DNA of 64,000 bases from Turbatrix aceti (lineage: Eukaryota > Nematoda > Chromadorea > Rhabditida > Panagrolaimidae). Under the pieces are notes generated by a model. That model was not told the origin of the DNA. It searched no databases and saw nothing but the letters and a program-made list of their open reading frames with translations. Positions 36,263 through 47,286 of the stretch are shown here, piece after piece; the first letter of the stretch is position 1, and every line of letters starts with the position of its first letter. The stretch is taken from positions 8,255,246 through 8,319,245 of the forward strand of contig OZ017770.1 in NCBI GenBank assembly GCA_963969345.1. The letters run 5' to 3'. The position numbers and the translations under genes are program-made.

Positions 36263-38196
36263 ATGGCAACGGTGTCTGCCAATGGTTTTGGCTTTGGGCT
36301 CAACCCCTCACGCTTTACTCCCGAACTTTTCGAGCTTTTTCGAGATACTCAGCAAGCGGCTTACAGTCCGCTTCTCTTTAACAATGAAATCACACGGGTC
36401 TTCATGAACCAAAAGCTGGCTGAGCTGGCTGCCAATCATGCAAATCGCCGAGAGGGTGCCAACGCCTCCGATACAACCTTCCCGCCAACCCAGTTGACAG
36501 CCGCGGGCAAGCGCAAGCTTACCGTATCGTCACCCAACCGGGGCGAACAATCGTCAGACTCGCACGATATCGAAGAAAAGCCAAAGAAGCGATCTCGTAT
36601 TGGCGGGCAATCTGTCAAGACCGCCGAGGTTTGGCGCTTTTTTGTGCAGATCCCCAACGAACAGGCTGCCACCTGCATGATTTGCTCTAAGACCATCAAA
36701 GCAACAAACAGCAGCACGACTGGCATGATCCGGCATCTGCGCAGCTGTCATACGGCTGAGCACGAGGTGCTGCAGAATGCGAGGCGACAAAACTTGCTTC
36801 GCAAAAGCGGTTCGTATTTTGTGTTAAATGCGCAATTTCTATGATGCAATGGCTCTTTTTTTTCAGGCGTTACCGAAGCTGATCTCAACGAACTTGCATC
36901 CCACCAAACTCAACAGAGCGACAAGGATTCTACGACGACAACCGGCGATGTCGATCGTATATCCGATACGATTGATTCTGTGGCCGCGTCGACTTCTTCC
37001 CTCCTCTCCGATGACCACCACAAGACGCTGCATTCGATCGAACGACTCATCTCGACCCCCAGATGTGCGTCATCGCCGAAATCCGCCTCGGCTGCCGACG
37101 ACGACGTCGAGCACAAACCGGTAGTCAAGCGAGGAAGGCCCCCGAAGATCACATCGGATGAGCCAATCAACCGAAGCGTCACCAGCAGGATCAACGCTGA
37201 AATCGCGATCCTCATCGTTTTCGGGGTGTTGAACGTCGATATTGTGGATAACACGCTTTTCCGCAACTTTATCGGTCATCTATCGCCGGATGCGACGCTG
37301 GCTACTGCGGAGGAGTTCCGCACGCAGATCATTCCTGCTCTCAACAACTCGAGCCTCAATGCTCAGGCGCTCGCCACCAACAAGTATGTTTTTTTTGTTT
37401 ATTTTGTTTGAACTTTTTTAATTGTTAATTTTCCAGCGCTTCGTTCCCCAAGACGTCGACGCCGAAGACGCCTCGTTCGAAGCAGACCCGTACGAGCGCT
37501 GAGGGCAGCAGCGGCGCCTCTCCTGCTCCGACCAACGAATCCGGCTTCCACGATGACGAAGAGCACCACTCAAGCACCGACACAAGCTCGCTCATGGATA
37601 TTCTTTCCCTCTGCGACGTCAACAAGTGCAAGTCCGATAAAAGCGACGTAACGGTGTCTTCTGACTACCTGAACAATGTCATGGAAGAAGACTTCAACGA
37701 GTTGCTCGATTACATCGGGCATGACATCTTCCCAATGGTGAGTCACCGTTTTTTTTCTTGCAATCCAAAGTCAAGTTTAACCCGTTTTTGCAGACTCCAC
37801 TTTATCACTTGATGACGCGCTGCCACAAGGCGTACAAAGCGACGAAAGACTCGGAATTCGTTTGTACCAAGATCTTCCAACTGCTGGATACCGACTGCAA
37901 GACCAACAACATTGACGTCTATCTGGAGAACAAAAACTCGGACGACAGCGGCATCGAACTCGACTCGCTTCCAAAACAGCCGTTGCCTCAACTCTGGAAA
38001 GCGCTCTGCTTCGGAGGTTTGTTGTATTTTTTTGGGTTTTTGCCATCATTTTAAATAATATTTTTCAGTCAATTGTTACAAAGAAATTAACGTACTCATC
38101 CAGGACACCGTACTCACCGACATCCCTCAGTTCGACTCCGAAGACGTCGAACTTCTCACCGCCGTTCATCATCACATCACGAATCCGAACAACTGA
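36263..38196 (+). CDS. BED zinc-finger protein with AT-hook and hAT-transposase-like segment
   Basis: Exons: 36263-36809, 36867-37383, 37437-37737, 37794-38016, 38069-38196, in frame, 571 residues. A BED-type finger spans about 118-165 (W124, C138, C141, H158, H163). A basic nuclear signal KPKKRSR lies just before it and an AT-hook KRGRPPK at 270-276. Residues about 295-340 (EIAILIVFGVLNVDIVDNTL, FRNFIGHLSPDA) resemble the segment of hAT transposases that reads 'PFSVVEDxGFRxLLxxLDPRY'. No catalytic or dimerisation hAT domain follows; instead there are Ser/Thr-rich and acidic regions with normal introns. I infer a host gene derived from a hAT element (ZBED-like), probably a nuclear DNA-binding protein. 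An acceptor TTTCAG sits 10 nt before the ATG, suggesting trans-splicing. The codons are markedly GC-richer than the flanks. Confidence 0.85.
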
Positions 38197-39211
38197 TTGT
38201 CTATTGAATTCCCCAAAAAATATGAAAAATATCTTTCCCCTTTTTTCCCTTGATTGATTCTCTGTCGATTCGCAAATGGTTATTTTTGTTTAGTTTTGTT
38301 TTTTTGCAATTTGTTCAGTACTCACACTTGCCTTTCATTTACACTTTGCCAATTTGAATTTCGTTCTGTGCCTTTTACAGCGAATTTATCGGATAAAAAA
38401 ACTTGCCAACATAAATTACCCTTGGTTCTTTCATACTTGCCCCTCATCTGCACCTCAGCTTTCATGAGTTGTCACCGACGATGATCGGTGGTCACCAAGT
38501 AACTTTTTTTTGCCTTTCCCCATTTGTTCGTCTACTCCGTACCCCCACCATCCTGCATGTGTTTGTGTTCGTTCCCTCGGTCAGAATAAAGAGAATAGAC
38601 AGCATCCAAGATACCATTGCATAAACAGTGCGGGGTTTTTTTTTTGCCGTGGAGAGGCGAGGCCGTCTTGTGATTCGACGGGGTGTGCTGGTCTGCACAA
38701 GCTTACCGTGGCTGTGGTTGTGGTCGTGGTCGTGGTTGCAGAGAGATCTCTAACACCGGCCCACCTAGTTCCTGTTACCAAATGCTAGAGGGCGCGGGCA
38801 TGGGCCGCACGGACATGCAAGAAGCTGACTGGGTTCGTCATTTCTGTGCAAGCAGCACTTGACCGCCTGTCTGATTTTTCCGTCATTTTGCGTTTTTTTA
38901 ACCTACCATGGCATAGGCGCTCGCTCTGTTCAGAAAGCACAAAAAAATTTTGTTTCCTTCAAATAGTCTTGCGTTGGTTTTTCCCGACGCGTTATAACAT
39001 ACAGCTTATTGGATTGTGATCGTGCCAAAAAAACTTATGACATGACTCATTTTCGACACCTCGTAAAAACAATGCTTGTCTAGTATGTATTGATTGACCA
39101 ATTTTTTTTGTTCCCTGCGATATACTCTCGGGAATCTGGAAAGGTGTACCAAACAATCATGCATCGATACACCTTTATGTACATTGTTTTTGTTGATAAA
39201 ACGGCATTTTT
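38197..39211. other. Intergenic region, no gene seen
   Basis: It contains the 3' flank of the BED gene and a GTGGTC-type simple repeat near 38708-38740. No frame with coding character was found. Confidence 0.45.
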
Positions 39212-39248
39212 AGGAACTTGACATTCAAAAATAGCAACCCACTGAATC

Positions 39249-41501
39249 ATGGCAGACAATGCTGACAAAACGAAAGCCACTGAATCATCCGAGCCTTCCG
39301 CTACTGTTTCTGAAAACGGTAATTATAACGTTTCAGTGTATAGTATGTATAAAAAACACTTGTTGTTGCAGCCGACAACATTCCCGTTCCAGAAGTAGCC
39401 GACACGATGGCACCAACCGAAAGCGACCCCCCGAACGTTGCTCCCCCTTCCACAACCGCTTCTCAAATAATCAACTCGTTGTGTGATCCTAGGATCAAGG
39501 CGTATTACGGTAGGTCACTTTTTTCTCATATACTTCAAGCGAACTAACAATTGCATATAATTTTCGATGTGGTGTTTTCTCGAATGTGTTATGTCGAACG
39601 AATGACAATTCAAGGTATTTTTATTAGCGTGATTATTATTTAAAATTCAACAAAAAATTTAGAGCAAGATGATTTTCTGGACAGCATCTACGCTCGTCGC
39701 ATTCCCATCATTCCAGAACGACTGCTTCAAGAAGATCTAAACAAGGAATCCAACGGCAACAACAACGACACTGCCGAAGCCAGCACTGAAACAATTAACG
39801 TCGAAATCATCGCTGAAGCAGTTGCCGACGAAGCCAGCGCTGAAGCTGTTGCCGACGAAGCCAGCACTGAAACAGTTGCCGACGAATCCAGCGCAGAAGC
39901 TGTTGACGACAAAACAGCTGAAAAAGAGGATAACAAGACTGTCGACAAAACCGATAACGAGACCGGCGGCGAGTGTGAAGACGAGATCGACGAGTATGAA
40001 ACCTCAAGCGACGACGACAGCGACGACGACAGCGAAGACGATAGCGACGACGAAGATGACAAAACGGCCAGCAAAACGTTTCACGGAAAGCCTAAGTTCG
40101 ACATCAGCTGTATTGACGAGTACGGTAGAAAGATTAAATCAAATTGGGAACGCAGGTTTTGTGTCTGTTTAAATACAAGACACGGGAGTTTATTTTAGGA
40201 ATTCCGTCGGCACTCATAATCGCGCCCGTTGTAGCTTTGATCATTGCAAAAATTGTAGGAACCAACCCGGTAATCGTTTTTTTCTCATTTTACTAATGCA
40301 ATTTAAAATTTAGCAAACGATACTGTTTTTGGATTAGCTAGCATCGCGGAAGAGAGCCACGATGGCAGCACCCAGAGCACTCATAAACCTGATGAAGACG
40401 AAACCGTGCCCTTATCATCGAACTGTTTGTCTTTGCGTTCATCCGAGCTTTCGTATATAAAATATAATTTTTTCAGCCGATTGTGTGATTTTGTCTCCGT
40501 CTCGCAACGATGACAATAGCAACGCAACGATCGTACTCTCCAGCGATACCGAAAGTGTGCCATCTACCATCGATGTTCCAGACTGCCCTGAGAGCGAGGT
40601 TCCGTACTATTACAACAACCAGCCCGCGGACTTTAATCATACTGATTTTGCTTTTATGCACAATGGTAAGTTTAAACTGTTTTGAAAAAAAAATGAATTC
40701 ATGGTTTTAGACAATGCGCAGGAGCCTTCTGCTTCACAGTCGCAGACGGAGACGGATAACGCTCAAGGTTTGTGATTTGTTATCGGCGCAAATAAAAAAA
40801 TTGGAGTCTGATAAGTATGTAGTTTACTTCTTATTTTCTGCAAAGCCAAGTAATGATGAGTGAACTTTGTTTTTCCATCCGTTAGTTAAAGTTCAGATGT
40901 TTACGACTCTCTGTCACTCATTTCGGCTTTTCTTTATGTAGAACAAAGCACTGTAAAGAGAAAGATAAGTGCGCAAAGAAGCATCAAATGGTTTTTTTCC
41001 TAAAAATGTGCATTGCATCAATATTTTTTGTTTCTGCTTGACGCCAAACTTTTTCCCCCAGTTTGTTTTGATTTTACAGTATAGGAAAATCCCTTCGCTC
41101 ATTAACGCAAGTAAAAATTTTTTGTAAGGGTAGAAAAATTAATTGAGACCCTGGTGGCCGTATTGGTAAGAATCACATGCTTCGAGTAAGTAAAATATAT
41201 TTCGTTGCATGCATCATAGCGTGTTATCCGTTTTAATGACCTCCAGACCACCAGATTAGTACAAAGAGCAGTGTCCTTGCCACGAGCGTCAGCAAGCATT
41301 GCCATTGACACCTGCCAAGAATGCTTTGTAGTTAAAGACAAAATCATTTTAGATAAGACTGTCGAGGCCACAGAAACATCGAATGCTGGACCGACGGAAA
41401 ATGCTTCTTCGAGTCTGCCAACCAACGAGAAAAACACCGCCAACGAGAATGACGACGACGAAGACAATGAACCAGCGCTTAAAAAAGGTCGCTTCGAATG
41501 A
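39249..41501 (+). CDS. Acidic repeat-containing protein of a novel paralogous pair
   Basis: Exons: 39249-39318, 39372-39509, 39663-40155, 40199-40269, 40314-40424, 40477-40665, 40711-40767, 41353-41501; phases agree, 425 residues. The start is MADNADKTKATESSE. Imperfect decapeptide repeats (EAVADEASTETVADESSAEA) lead into a Glu/Asp/Ser tract encoded by GAC repeats. A Cys/His cluster, CSFDHCKNC, follows across the exon 4 region, and the end is DDDEDNEPALKKGRFE. The last intron (585 bp) holds a dispersed repeat. The 41353 exon joins in frame, but an extra exon in that intron is not excluded. The protein is related to the convergent gene at 43148-45249. They share a 70-bp phase-1 first exon, the order DDFLD...PERLLQ against DDYLE...PNRLLQ, and the C-terminal motif. 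Function is unknown; a nuclear acidic protein is a guess from composition. An acceptor TTTTTAG lies 35 nt before the ATG. Confidence 0.75.
41145..41319 (+). repeat. Dispersed repeat copy A in the last intron of the acidic-protein gene
   Basis: This segment aligns with the reverse complement of 43761-43969. Shared words include ACCCTGGTGG, AATCACATGCTT, ATTAGT(A/G)CAAAGAGCA and TTGACACCTGCCAA. Both copies point the same way as their host gene. A TGGCCGTATTGG stretch near the start resembles a polymerase III A box, so a tRNA-derived SINE is possible but unproven. Confidence 0.65.
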
Positions 41502-43147
41502 TCGGACTTCTTTCTGCTTTTTCTGCAAAAAAAATCAAAAAATAGGAAAAAGTGATTTTTTTTCTTTTTCTTGTTATCAAAAAAACACAAACAAATAGGA
41601 ATTACTGTATTACAAAAACACTTTTTTTGTTAACAACAATGTAACGCAAAACCTAAAAGTTTGACTCTGACATTATCTCCGTATTTTTTGCTGATTTGAG
41701 GCGACTCCGAAACCAACTTGAGTCTGAGTCAGCGTTTTAGTTGTTTACCAATTTTCATGTGATTAGCCAGAACCATTTACACTTTTTTTACTTTTTTACT
41801 TTTTTTTTTCCTGATTTCTGGTACTCATTATAATTTCCATTTTTGCTTGCATTACAAGCAGTTTTTTGTGTGTAAGAAGACTATAGGTCTAGCGACGTAA
41901 AAACATCAAAATGATGATAAAGGATCAAATTGCACTAAACATAAAAATTTCGGTTTTTTTATATCTGTGACTTGTTATTTAATTTGATGTCTGAATTTGC
42001 ATAATCATTTTTTGTGTTTTCATAAATGCGAATCGTAGAATAAACTTTTCTCTTTTAATGTCGCAAAGAGAAGAATGCTTCAAGTCAGATTCGACAGAGG
42101 TCAAAAATCCGCCGGCGATTGCCAAGAAAGGAAGTAATGCAATTACCTTCCCCTGCAAAATGTTGCGCATTTGTATCAACCGCCTGAAAGTAGAAACAGA
42201 AAAGAAAATGTGTGACTTTCAAACTATAATTAACGAGTACGTCTGTATGCCTTGTGCCTATGGTTAACTGACAGCACAGGTGACGAGAGCAGTATTTAGC
42301 TCACGCAAGGTATACTACAACCTTCGCTACCTTTGCGTGAGTAGACACTTCACGCGGTTTTCAACACTTTACCGAGCATCATACGAGTCATGCTAATGTC
42401 AGCGCGCAGCTTCCAGGAAACTATAATACATATAAATATGCGTGACGTGCTGACGACGAAGCTTAAAATTTTGTACATAAATCAGGCACTCTCGATAATT
42501 GAAAACTAAATAAATATTTTTTCCGGATTTATTAATTGAAAAAAAACATGTATGTAGTTTCCTGCATTTATGTACTATTTTTATTTTTTTTCCACAGTTG
42601 TCACAAGTCTGGCAAAAAAACAACATTCGCACAGTTAAATACAGACCTGCGGAGGCAAAGAATGATGAAAAGGTCTTCTTCCTGACGTAGTTTGTTCTGT
42701 CATCGCAAAGAAAGGGGGGTGTCAAAAGTTTATTCTGTGCTTGGCATTCAATAATACGAAACAGTGATTACAAGATTATGGGCAGGAAATAAACTTCATT
42801 CGTGGGTTTAATGGAGTTATTTCAAGTGGCGCAAAAACCAATAAGATATTTAATTTTTAACGAAACTTAAAATAAAAAAATAGTTTTTAAATATGAAAAA
42901 CAAAACACAAAATTTAAAAAAAAATCCCGGCGTAAAGAAATGAAAATAAGTAATGAAAAAAGTAAAACATGCTTACAAAAAATTGCAAAAATTTTTTTAA
43001 TAAACGCTCACAAAAAACAAATTTTTTTTTGAACATTAATTTTTATCGGTTATTTTTTTCAACGGAAATTTTTAGAAAACGAAATAAAATGCGCCCGGGC
43101 ACAACTTTAGCAATGTTTGCACTGTATTTTTTTGTAGTGGAAACAGG
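41502..43147. other. Intergenic region between convergent genes
   Basis: Both flanking genes end here. The sequence is AT-rich with long A/T runs. Apart from the hairpin at 42300-42341 I see no gene. Confidence 0.5.
42300..42341. repeat. Short inverted repeat able to form a hairpin
   Basis: CTCACGCAAGGTA (42300-42312) pairs with TACCTTTGCGTGAG (42328-42341), a stem of about 13 bp with one bulge and a 15-nt loop. It lies between two convergent genes. It could be a structured transcript end or a small element; neither is shown. Confidence 0.6.
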
Positions 43148-45249
43148 CTAGATTTTGTCGTCTTTTGGTTTTTTGGCCTTCTTTTTAAGGGTGGGCATGG
43201 CCTCAGAATTCAGACGAGGTCGCTTGACTGCTGGTTCCGAGTCTTCGGCGTCGTCGGCATCAGAAGCAGCAATGCGCACAGTCGCGTGAGTAGACGCAGT
43301 TGCTTGACCTCCTGGCAGCGATATCGTAGCTTCGGCATCGTTTTCTAAAAAATATTTTATTCATTGACGGTACTCGAATTCCGTAAAAAAATCTTAAACC
43401 TCTGATATTGGCAGCTTCGACAAACGCACAGTATTCCAACAGAAAATTGTAGGGAATATTGTCTACTAAAAGAACGAATTTGCATGAAAGTTGTAAAATT
43501 AAAAAAAAATAGCTTACGATTAATGAGCGCTGTTATCGAGTTTGAGACATCGACTTTCATGCAAGGACCACGTTCGGGATGTCCTGGCCACTCTGCAACG
43601 ATTATTCAGTTTTAGGGTTCGAAAAAAAAAGTTTTTCTGACTTACTTTTTTCATATTTCGTGTAAAGCGGGTTACTCCACCAGGATTTCATGTTTCCTAA
43701 AAATTATTTATTTACTATTTTGAACAGATTTAACCACAATTGCGCTTTCACCCCACGCCGTTTGGCAGGTGTCAACGACACTGCTCGCAGCCGCGAGAAA
43801 ATGCTCTTTGCACTAATCTCGGTTTTGTGCCAACAAGTACACCTCAAGGCGAAGAGCCCGTCTGGCAGACCATTAAAAAGACAAACAGCTAACACGCAAA
43901 GCATGTCAAAAACTGCAACGCTAAATTAAAGCATGTGATTTATACCAACACCGCCACCAGGGGTCTTCACTTTGGTTTTTTACCCAGTTTTTTTGTGCGC
44001 ACACTATTCGCGCTCTTATTAGTCAAAATGCAAACAATTTTGACCGAAAAGTATTATAAGTTTGTTGTGTTAATCAAGTTGATAAAATTTGGAGACAAAG
44101 TTTGTGTTCATTCAAGCTTGAAATATAATAAATGAATAACAAAAGCAAAGACTATTTTTCGTTTTGGCATTGCTGACGTATATGTGTCGCTGTAACTTAG
44201 TACTTCTTTTTCTTTTTTTTGTGCAACACTGAGAATTTTCTAAATCCGCGAGTTTTTTTTTCAATGAAGCCAAACCTACCTTTTTTATAGCTGGTTATGT
44301 ATGCCGCAATGTTCAAACGGGAGGGATCGTGCTCGTAGCAGTAATTGATCACATTTCCGTTTCGGTATTCATTGCGAGAGGATTCACTGTCAGAATCATC
44401 AAACGAAGCGTCCATATCGTTGTCGCTATGAAAGTAATCCGGAGAAGGAAATCTTTCGTCGTCTGAAACAATAAAAATAACTTTGTAACAAACAATCCGA
44501 GAATGTATAAAAGTTCGCATAGGCCGTTACTCCGTTTGCCGGCATTGTGCTCGTCCTTGGCCACAGCTAAACGAAAATGCTGCTTGCTGGCCAAATTACA
44601 AGCTGCAGTGGTGTGGTAAAAAGTCTCCTACCTGCTGCTGTGTCCGCGCTGCTCTCGACGGCCTTCAGAATGGCAGGCATCGTTTCGTCGCATCTCAAGT
44701 CTACTTCAATGCCCGGCATCGAGACTGAAAAAAAAAAATACAATTTCGCATAAAACTTCCTTGGCAAAAGAAACAGTTGGAATGGTTCCAATTTTTTACC
44801 GTTGCATGTCGCTAGGGGGGTACCGGGGACCTTGCTATTTTTGTTGCCACCAGACACACGGAGTTTCTGGAGCAAACGATTTGGATGAGGGGAATTTCGG
44901 CCATCTTCGAGATAATCATCGAATTCTAAAAACACGCAACAGTAATTACAGTGTTTTTTGGTTATTAAATGATATATAAATTTATATGTAATAACAAAAA
45001 ACGAAAAAAAACTTACTAAAGGCAAGAGCAAAGTGCCTTTCGAGGTCGAGATTTCGTTCCAATTCGCTTTCTTGATCGCGGGTTTGCCAACGTGGTGAAA
45101 CCGCGAAAGGCATGTTGTTGTCTGCAATAACCATAGAGCTTTTTAACTTACTCTAACTAAAACACTATTATTATTGTACCTTTACCCTTAGCATTTGCCG
45201 AAGTTTTTTTTGACTTCGTTGGTTTCGCGTCGCCTTTGTAGTTTTTCAT
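43148..45249 (-). CDS. Unrecognised protein, paralogue of the convergent acidic-protein gene
   Basis: Minus-strand exons: 45249-45180, 45121-45017, 44925-44800, 44724-44632, 44602-44531, 44462-44280, 43696-43646, 43592-43518, 43465-43400, 43344-43148. Every join is phase 1, giving 345 residues. The start is MKNYKGDAKPTKSKKTSANA; the middle has an acidic Ser/Asp stretch (DASFDDSDSESS) and Trp/Tyr-rich parts (MKSWWSNPLYTKYEKKWPGH). The end is DADDAEDSEPAVKRPRLNSE followed by a Lys-rich tail that looks like a nuclear signal. Similarity to the 39249-41501 gene lies in the 70-bp first exon, the DDYLE...PNRLLQ block and the C-terminal EPAxK motif. The 583-bp intron (43697-44279) carries repeat copy B. 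An acceptor ATTTTAG lies 38 nt upstream of the ATG. No known domain recognised. Confidence 0.75.
43761..43969 (-). repeat. Dispersed repeat copy B in an intron of the paralogous gene
   Basis: This is the reverse-complement counterpart of 41145-41319, described there. Here it lies in the intron between exons 6 and 7, while copy A lies before the last exon of its gene. The insertion points therefore do not look orthologous. Confidence 0.65.
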
Positions 45250-45960
45250 GATTTACCGATTTTTTAGTAATTTTTTTAGTGTAGTCTCTAAAATGTAATT
45301 TTACAAATTAAAATTATTCACTGAAATCAAAAGCAAAACTAGACAGTTTTGAGTCCGCCTTTGTGTGTATACACCCCTTAAGAAAATTTCACGTCCAAAG
45401 TACAATACTCTGGGGAATTCAAAATGGTAAAAACAAAGTTGCTTATTAATGGGGGGAAAGTTATCTCGTTAATACATGTTACCGTAAAAGGAACAATCGA
45501 TTTTTGACATGATCATTTATGCTCAAAAAAACTACATGTTACCGAGTACCGCGAAGCGCGAAACGCGAAATGGAGTATAACATGTTGTGAGGCAACACTT
45601 CTTTTTGCGCTTCCCGAACAAAGCAAAGCGTCTATGCCATGGTAGGTAAAAAACGCAAAGATGAAAAAAAAATCACACTCGTCTTTGTCGGTTTGCAAAA
45701 AAAATGACGAACCCCTGCAGCTTCTTGCATGTTTGTCTGGCCCTTTTCCGCGCCCTCTAGCATCTGGAAGTAACAGGAACTAGCCGGTGTAGAGATCCTT
45801 GGTAAACTTGTGCAGCCCAGCACAGTCGAATCACCCGCACTGTTTTTGCAATGCTATTTTGGATAATGTTTATGATCTTTATTTTTGACCGAGGAAACTC
45901 AAATACATGCAGATGATGGTACGGAATTGACGAACAAAGAGGGAAAAGCAAAAAAATGCT

Positions 45961-46028
45961 ATGTGAACACCGATCGTCAGCATGAATGAAAAAAATGTGA
46001 ACACCGATCATCAATATTAATGAAAACA
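45961..46028. repeat. Tandem repeat, period 34 bp, two copies
   Basis: ATGTGAACACCGATCGTCAG at 45961 recurs as ATGTGAACACCGATCATCA at 45995. The two copies differ at a few positions. Confidence 0.7.
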
Positions 46029-46365
46029 TGTTTGCAGTTTTATACATGCTTCTGGCCGTCAACGGCAAGGCCTGTTTTTGGAATCTATTTTGTTTAAAGC
46101 TTGTTACTTAAATGGCAGATGCGTGTTTTTTGAGTATGCCTATCTGTTCACAGGGAATTTTTACAACCGAACAAAAACTCGAGCGCACTACTGACGAGTA
46201 TCATAGCCAAAAAAACACTAATAGAATCAGTGACGTAAAAACACAAAGATTGTTGACGTTACATACAAAATAGGTTTTGAGCATTTTTTTGTACATGAAT
46301 ATTTGGAAATTGATTTGCTGGTATGAGATCATTGTAACAAAATTTGATGCATTTACGATTAATGT

Positions 46366-46450
46366 TTCCGGGTACCTGAAATGAATCAGGATCCGAATCC
46401 GAAAACTTACAATACCCGTCCCGCAACCCGAAATTTTCAGGTTGGGTATC
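46366..46450. repeat. Degenerate CCCGAA-type repeat
   Basis: It is built from GGGTACCTGAA, ATCCGAATCCGAAAA and CAACCCGAAA units, the same motif family as at 2505, 48600 and 48895. Confidence 0.55.
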
Positions 46451-47117
46451 TTGTTTACGAAAGAAAATATCGACCTTTCAGGATTGCTCAAACATTAACG
46501 GTCGCGGTCGTGAATGTCGGATGCGGCCTTTTTTTGTGCGCGCAACTAAATAGCTGGTTGATTTGCAGCAGACAGAGGTAAAACTGTCTTCGGAATTCAA
46601 AAAGATAAAAGTACTGCATCTTCAAATGTCACACTTTTATGCTAAAAAAATTTTTCTTTCTACTTGCTCTTATAAACCGATAGATTTTTGAATAAATTAA
46701 TTCTCTTGACTTGGCTTAAAAAACGTTCGTCGACATCAAACGCCCGAATACTTTGTTTTCTTTGCCCCCTTCCTACCGTAGCTGCCTCTTGCTCGCTTTA
46801 CGTAGCATTCATTGATGAAGAACGAATGAGCGCCCGCTTTTCTTGTCAACTGCCCGCCCTCCCATAAACTGCAAACTGCTCAAGGCTATCACGCGGTAGC
46901 GCGCGCTGCGAGTCGCAGCCTGCGACTTCCTTTCATCTTTTTCATCGTGCATTTTTTTGTCAACATTTTTAGTGCTGTGCATCAAGAAGAGTCCGCACCC
47001 CAAAAAGCATGTTTTGTGTCCTGTTCTTTTTTAAACATATTCTCAGATGATAATGAAAACGCAGATTATATTTGAAAATAAATTATAGACACTTTTTCAA
47101 TGTGTCAACGCTCAGCT

Positions 47118-47123
47118 TTATTT
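47118..47123 (-). terminator. Polyadenylation signal of the uridine-kinase-like gene
   Basis: AATAAA on the minus strand, about 165 nt past the stop codon of the gene at 47287-47995. Confidence 0.4.
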
Positions 47124-47286
47124 TTTTTGTAAAATAAAACGTGTATAAAACAACCTCGAGTTAACGATAGAGTAAAAGGAAAAAAAGTCAGTGGAAATGA
47201 TTAAACAAAAAAGTTAAAATAAATATTAGGGTCAGATTATTCGTTACTCAGGTCTCAGGTCATTCGTAAATGTTATGTACACAGGT

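Larger units (their letters stand above)
45290..47117. other. Intergenic region with short repeats
   Basis: It holds a two-copy tandem repeat (45961-46028) and a CCCGAA-type repeat (46366-46450). No coding frame is supported. Confidence 0.45.

Noticed and set aside
39727..40074. A 115-codon Ser/Leu-rich minus-strand frame
   Set aside because: It is the antisense shadow of the Asp/Ala/Ser repeats in the real plus-strand exon.
40199..40269. An alternative frame of this exon giving a membrane-like segment (SALIIAPVVALIIAKIVG)
   Set aside because: Its phase does not fit the next exon; the frame with CSFDHCKNC joins correctly on both sides.
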